A stretch of 64,000 bases of DNA, taken from CAWCCP01 sp963701245. GTDB taxonomy: Bacteria; Patescibacteriota; Saccharimonadia; Saccharimonadales; UBA4665. Made by a program: the position numbers and the translations under genes. The notes below the pieces were generated by a model. That model was not told the origin of the DNA and ran no database searches. It was given only the letters and a program-made list of their open reading frames with translations. This document shows, in pieces, positions 63,169-64,000 of the stretch; position 1 is the stretch's first letter, and each line of letters starts with the position of its first letter. The DNA lies in the NCBI GenBank assembly GCA_963701245.1, contig OY969576.1, positions 620,001 through 684,000 of the forward strand, written 5' to 3'.

Positions 63169-64000
63169 TTAGTTTTTTTCTAAAAATTGGTTGAGGGCAT
63201 CACGTACGTTTGATACACCAAATAAACCTGGCATCTTCTTTGTAGTCGTATTAGCTGGGCCGATTGCTCCAGTAAAACCTAATTTTTTGGCTTCAGCCAA
63301 TCGTTTTTCTGCAAATGGTACATGCCTTATTTCACCACTCAAGCCAACTTCACCAAAAACAACTGCATCTTTCAACAACTGTAGTCCTTTCGAGGCCGAA
63401 CCGATTGCCATACAAATTGCTAAATCAGCAGCTTGATCGTGAATGCGAATACCACCGACTATATTAATGTATATATCTTTGTCACTCAGTTTTAGTTTCG
63501 TTCGACGCTCGAGCATCGCAACTAGTAAATTCAGTCTATTTAAGTCGAATCCTGATGCCGCCCGTTTTGGATAGCCATACGACGTTGTATTAACCAGCGC
63601 TTGAACTTCAACCAAGATTGGACGTGACCCTTCAAGTGTCGCGAGCACAATAGAACCATCGGATATCTGCCGTTCAGCAAGTAGCGCAGCTGAGGGATTG
63701 TCGACCGGTTTTAGTCCATTATCTACCATCTCAAAAATAGCAGCCGTATTAGTAGATCCATATCGATTCTTGATAGTCCTCAGGAATTTAAAGCCACCGT
63801 ATCGGTCTGCTTCTAGTTCAATGACAACATCAACGGTATGTTCTAGTACTTTCGGTCCAGCAATAGAACCTTCTTTCGTCACATGCCCAACGAGGATAAT
63901 CGCTGTATTACTTTGTTTGGCTGCCGTACTAATCATCTGAGTACTGTTTGTAATTTGCGAAACCGAACCCACTGCAGAATGTATGTCGTCGCAACCTACT
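63169..64000 (-). CDS. radA: DNA repair protein RadA/Sms (5' part outside the window)
   Basis: C-terminal 277 or so codons; the frame runs off the right edge. The RecA-like core contains HSAVGSVSQI, AIILVGHVTKEGSIAGPKVLEH and the RadA-specific TIKNRYGSTN (K-N-R-F-G type). The C-terminal Lon-like domain (GFDLNRLNLLVAMLERR, DIYINIVGGIRIHDQAADLAICMA, GEVGLSGEIRHV) is complete. The zinc finger and Walker A must lie beyond 64000. It converges on the penicillin-binding protein gene with 7 bases between. Confidence 0.95.
   Translation of the reverse strand, partial: VGCDDIHSAVGSVSQITNSTQMISTAAKQSNTAIILVGHVTKEGSIAGPKVLEHTVDVVIELEADRYGGFKFLRTIKNRYGSTNTAAIFEMVDNGLKPVDNPSAALLAERQISDGSIVLATLEGSRPILVEVQALVNTTSYGYPKRAASGFDLNRLNLLVAMLERRTKLKLSDKDIYINIVGGIRIHDQAADLAICMAIGSASKGLQLLKDAVVFGEVGLSGEIRHVPFAEKRLAEAKKLGFTGAIGPANTTTKKMPGLFGVSNVRDALNQFLEKN

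Noticed and set aside
1..64000. Alternative genetic code (UGA as Gly, as in Gracilibacteria/SR1)
   Set aside because: TGA ends aroC and other full-length genes exactly where homologues end, and no in-frame TGA occurs at conserved Gly positions.
1..64000. CRISPR arrays, insertion sequences, rRNA genes
   Set aside because: No regularly spaced repeats, transposase motifs with terminal inverted repeats, or rRNA sequence were seen.

Overview
The window looks like chromosome from a Patescibacteria (CPR) bacterium, most probably Candidatus Saccharibacteria (TM7) or a close relative. The reasons are the very compact, overlapping genes, the ribosomal-protein superoperon without rpmD (L30) between rpsE and rplO, the absence of adk and map between secY and infA, the style of RpoA and the other ribosomal proteins, a type IV pilin, and a CIRCE-controlled clpP. 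TGA is used as an ordinary stop (for example at the end of aroC), so the UGA=Gly code of Gracilibacteria/SR1 is not in use. The lineage assignment is inferred from reading the sequence, not from a phylogeny.

Region 1 (1-15.7 kb) is the surprise: a dense aromatic amino-acid island. The plus strand carries aroE, aroC, chorismate mutase, a class I aminotransferase, a prephenate dehydrogenase-prephenate dehydratase fusion, transketolase and transaldolase. Convergent to it, the minus strand carries a DAHP synthase, trpR and trpC-B-A-E-G-D-F. Transketolase and transaldolase can supply erythrose-4-phosphate to DAHP synthase, and chorismate then goes to Trp through the minus-strand operon and to Tyr/Phe through the plus-strand operon. 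Regulation can be read directly from the DNA. In front of DAHP synthase there is a consensus promoter, a 24-codon leader peptide with Tyr-Thr-Trp-Phe and a further Tyr, mutually exclusive 1:2, 2:3 and 3:4 RNA pairings, and an intrinsic terminator: a textbook transcription attenuator. In front of trpR there is a perfect TrpR-type operator. Cultured and reconstructed members of this phylum usually lack such pathways.

Region 2 (15.7-19.8 kb) holds housekeeping genes: peptide deformylase (with an odd metal-site motif), a TPR protein, HolB, an RluD-type pseudouridine synthase and TrpS. Region 3 (19.8-47.1 kb, all minus strand) is one continuous block in transcription order rpoB-rpoC-rpsL-rpsG-fusA-tuf, then rpsJ through secY, infA-rpmJ-rpsM-rpsK-rpsD-rpoA-rplQ-rplM-rpsI. 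Zinc-ligand cysteines are missing from RpoC, S14, S4 and L36. Region 4 (47.4-52.8 kb) has clpP with CIRCE, trigger factor, hisS, a SpoU methyltransferase, a pilin and a hypothetical protein. Region 5 (52.8-55.0 kb) is a roughly 2-kb islet between a tRNA-Leu gene and a degenerate copy of that tRNA's 3' end; it contains a decayed histidine-phosphatase gene and a GC-richer orphan gene. Region 6 (55-64 kb) has rsmD, an unknown helical protein, recG, tyrS, a large class A penicillin-binding protein with an extracellular tail, and the 3' part of radA.

Many essential genes (aroE, trpE, trpC, trpS, rplQ, rpsK, rpsM, fusA, and above all rpoB and rpoC) are interrupted by one-base shifts, several of them in homopolymers. 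I read these as uncorrected long-read sequence errors and annotate the genes at full span, stating where each break lies.
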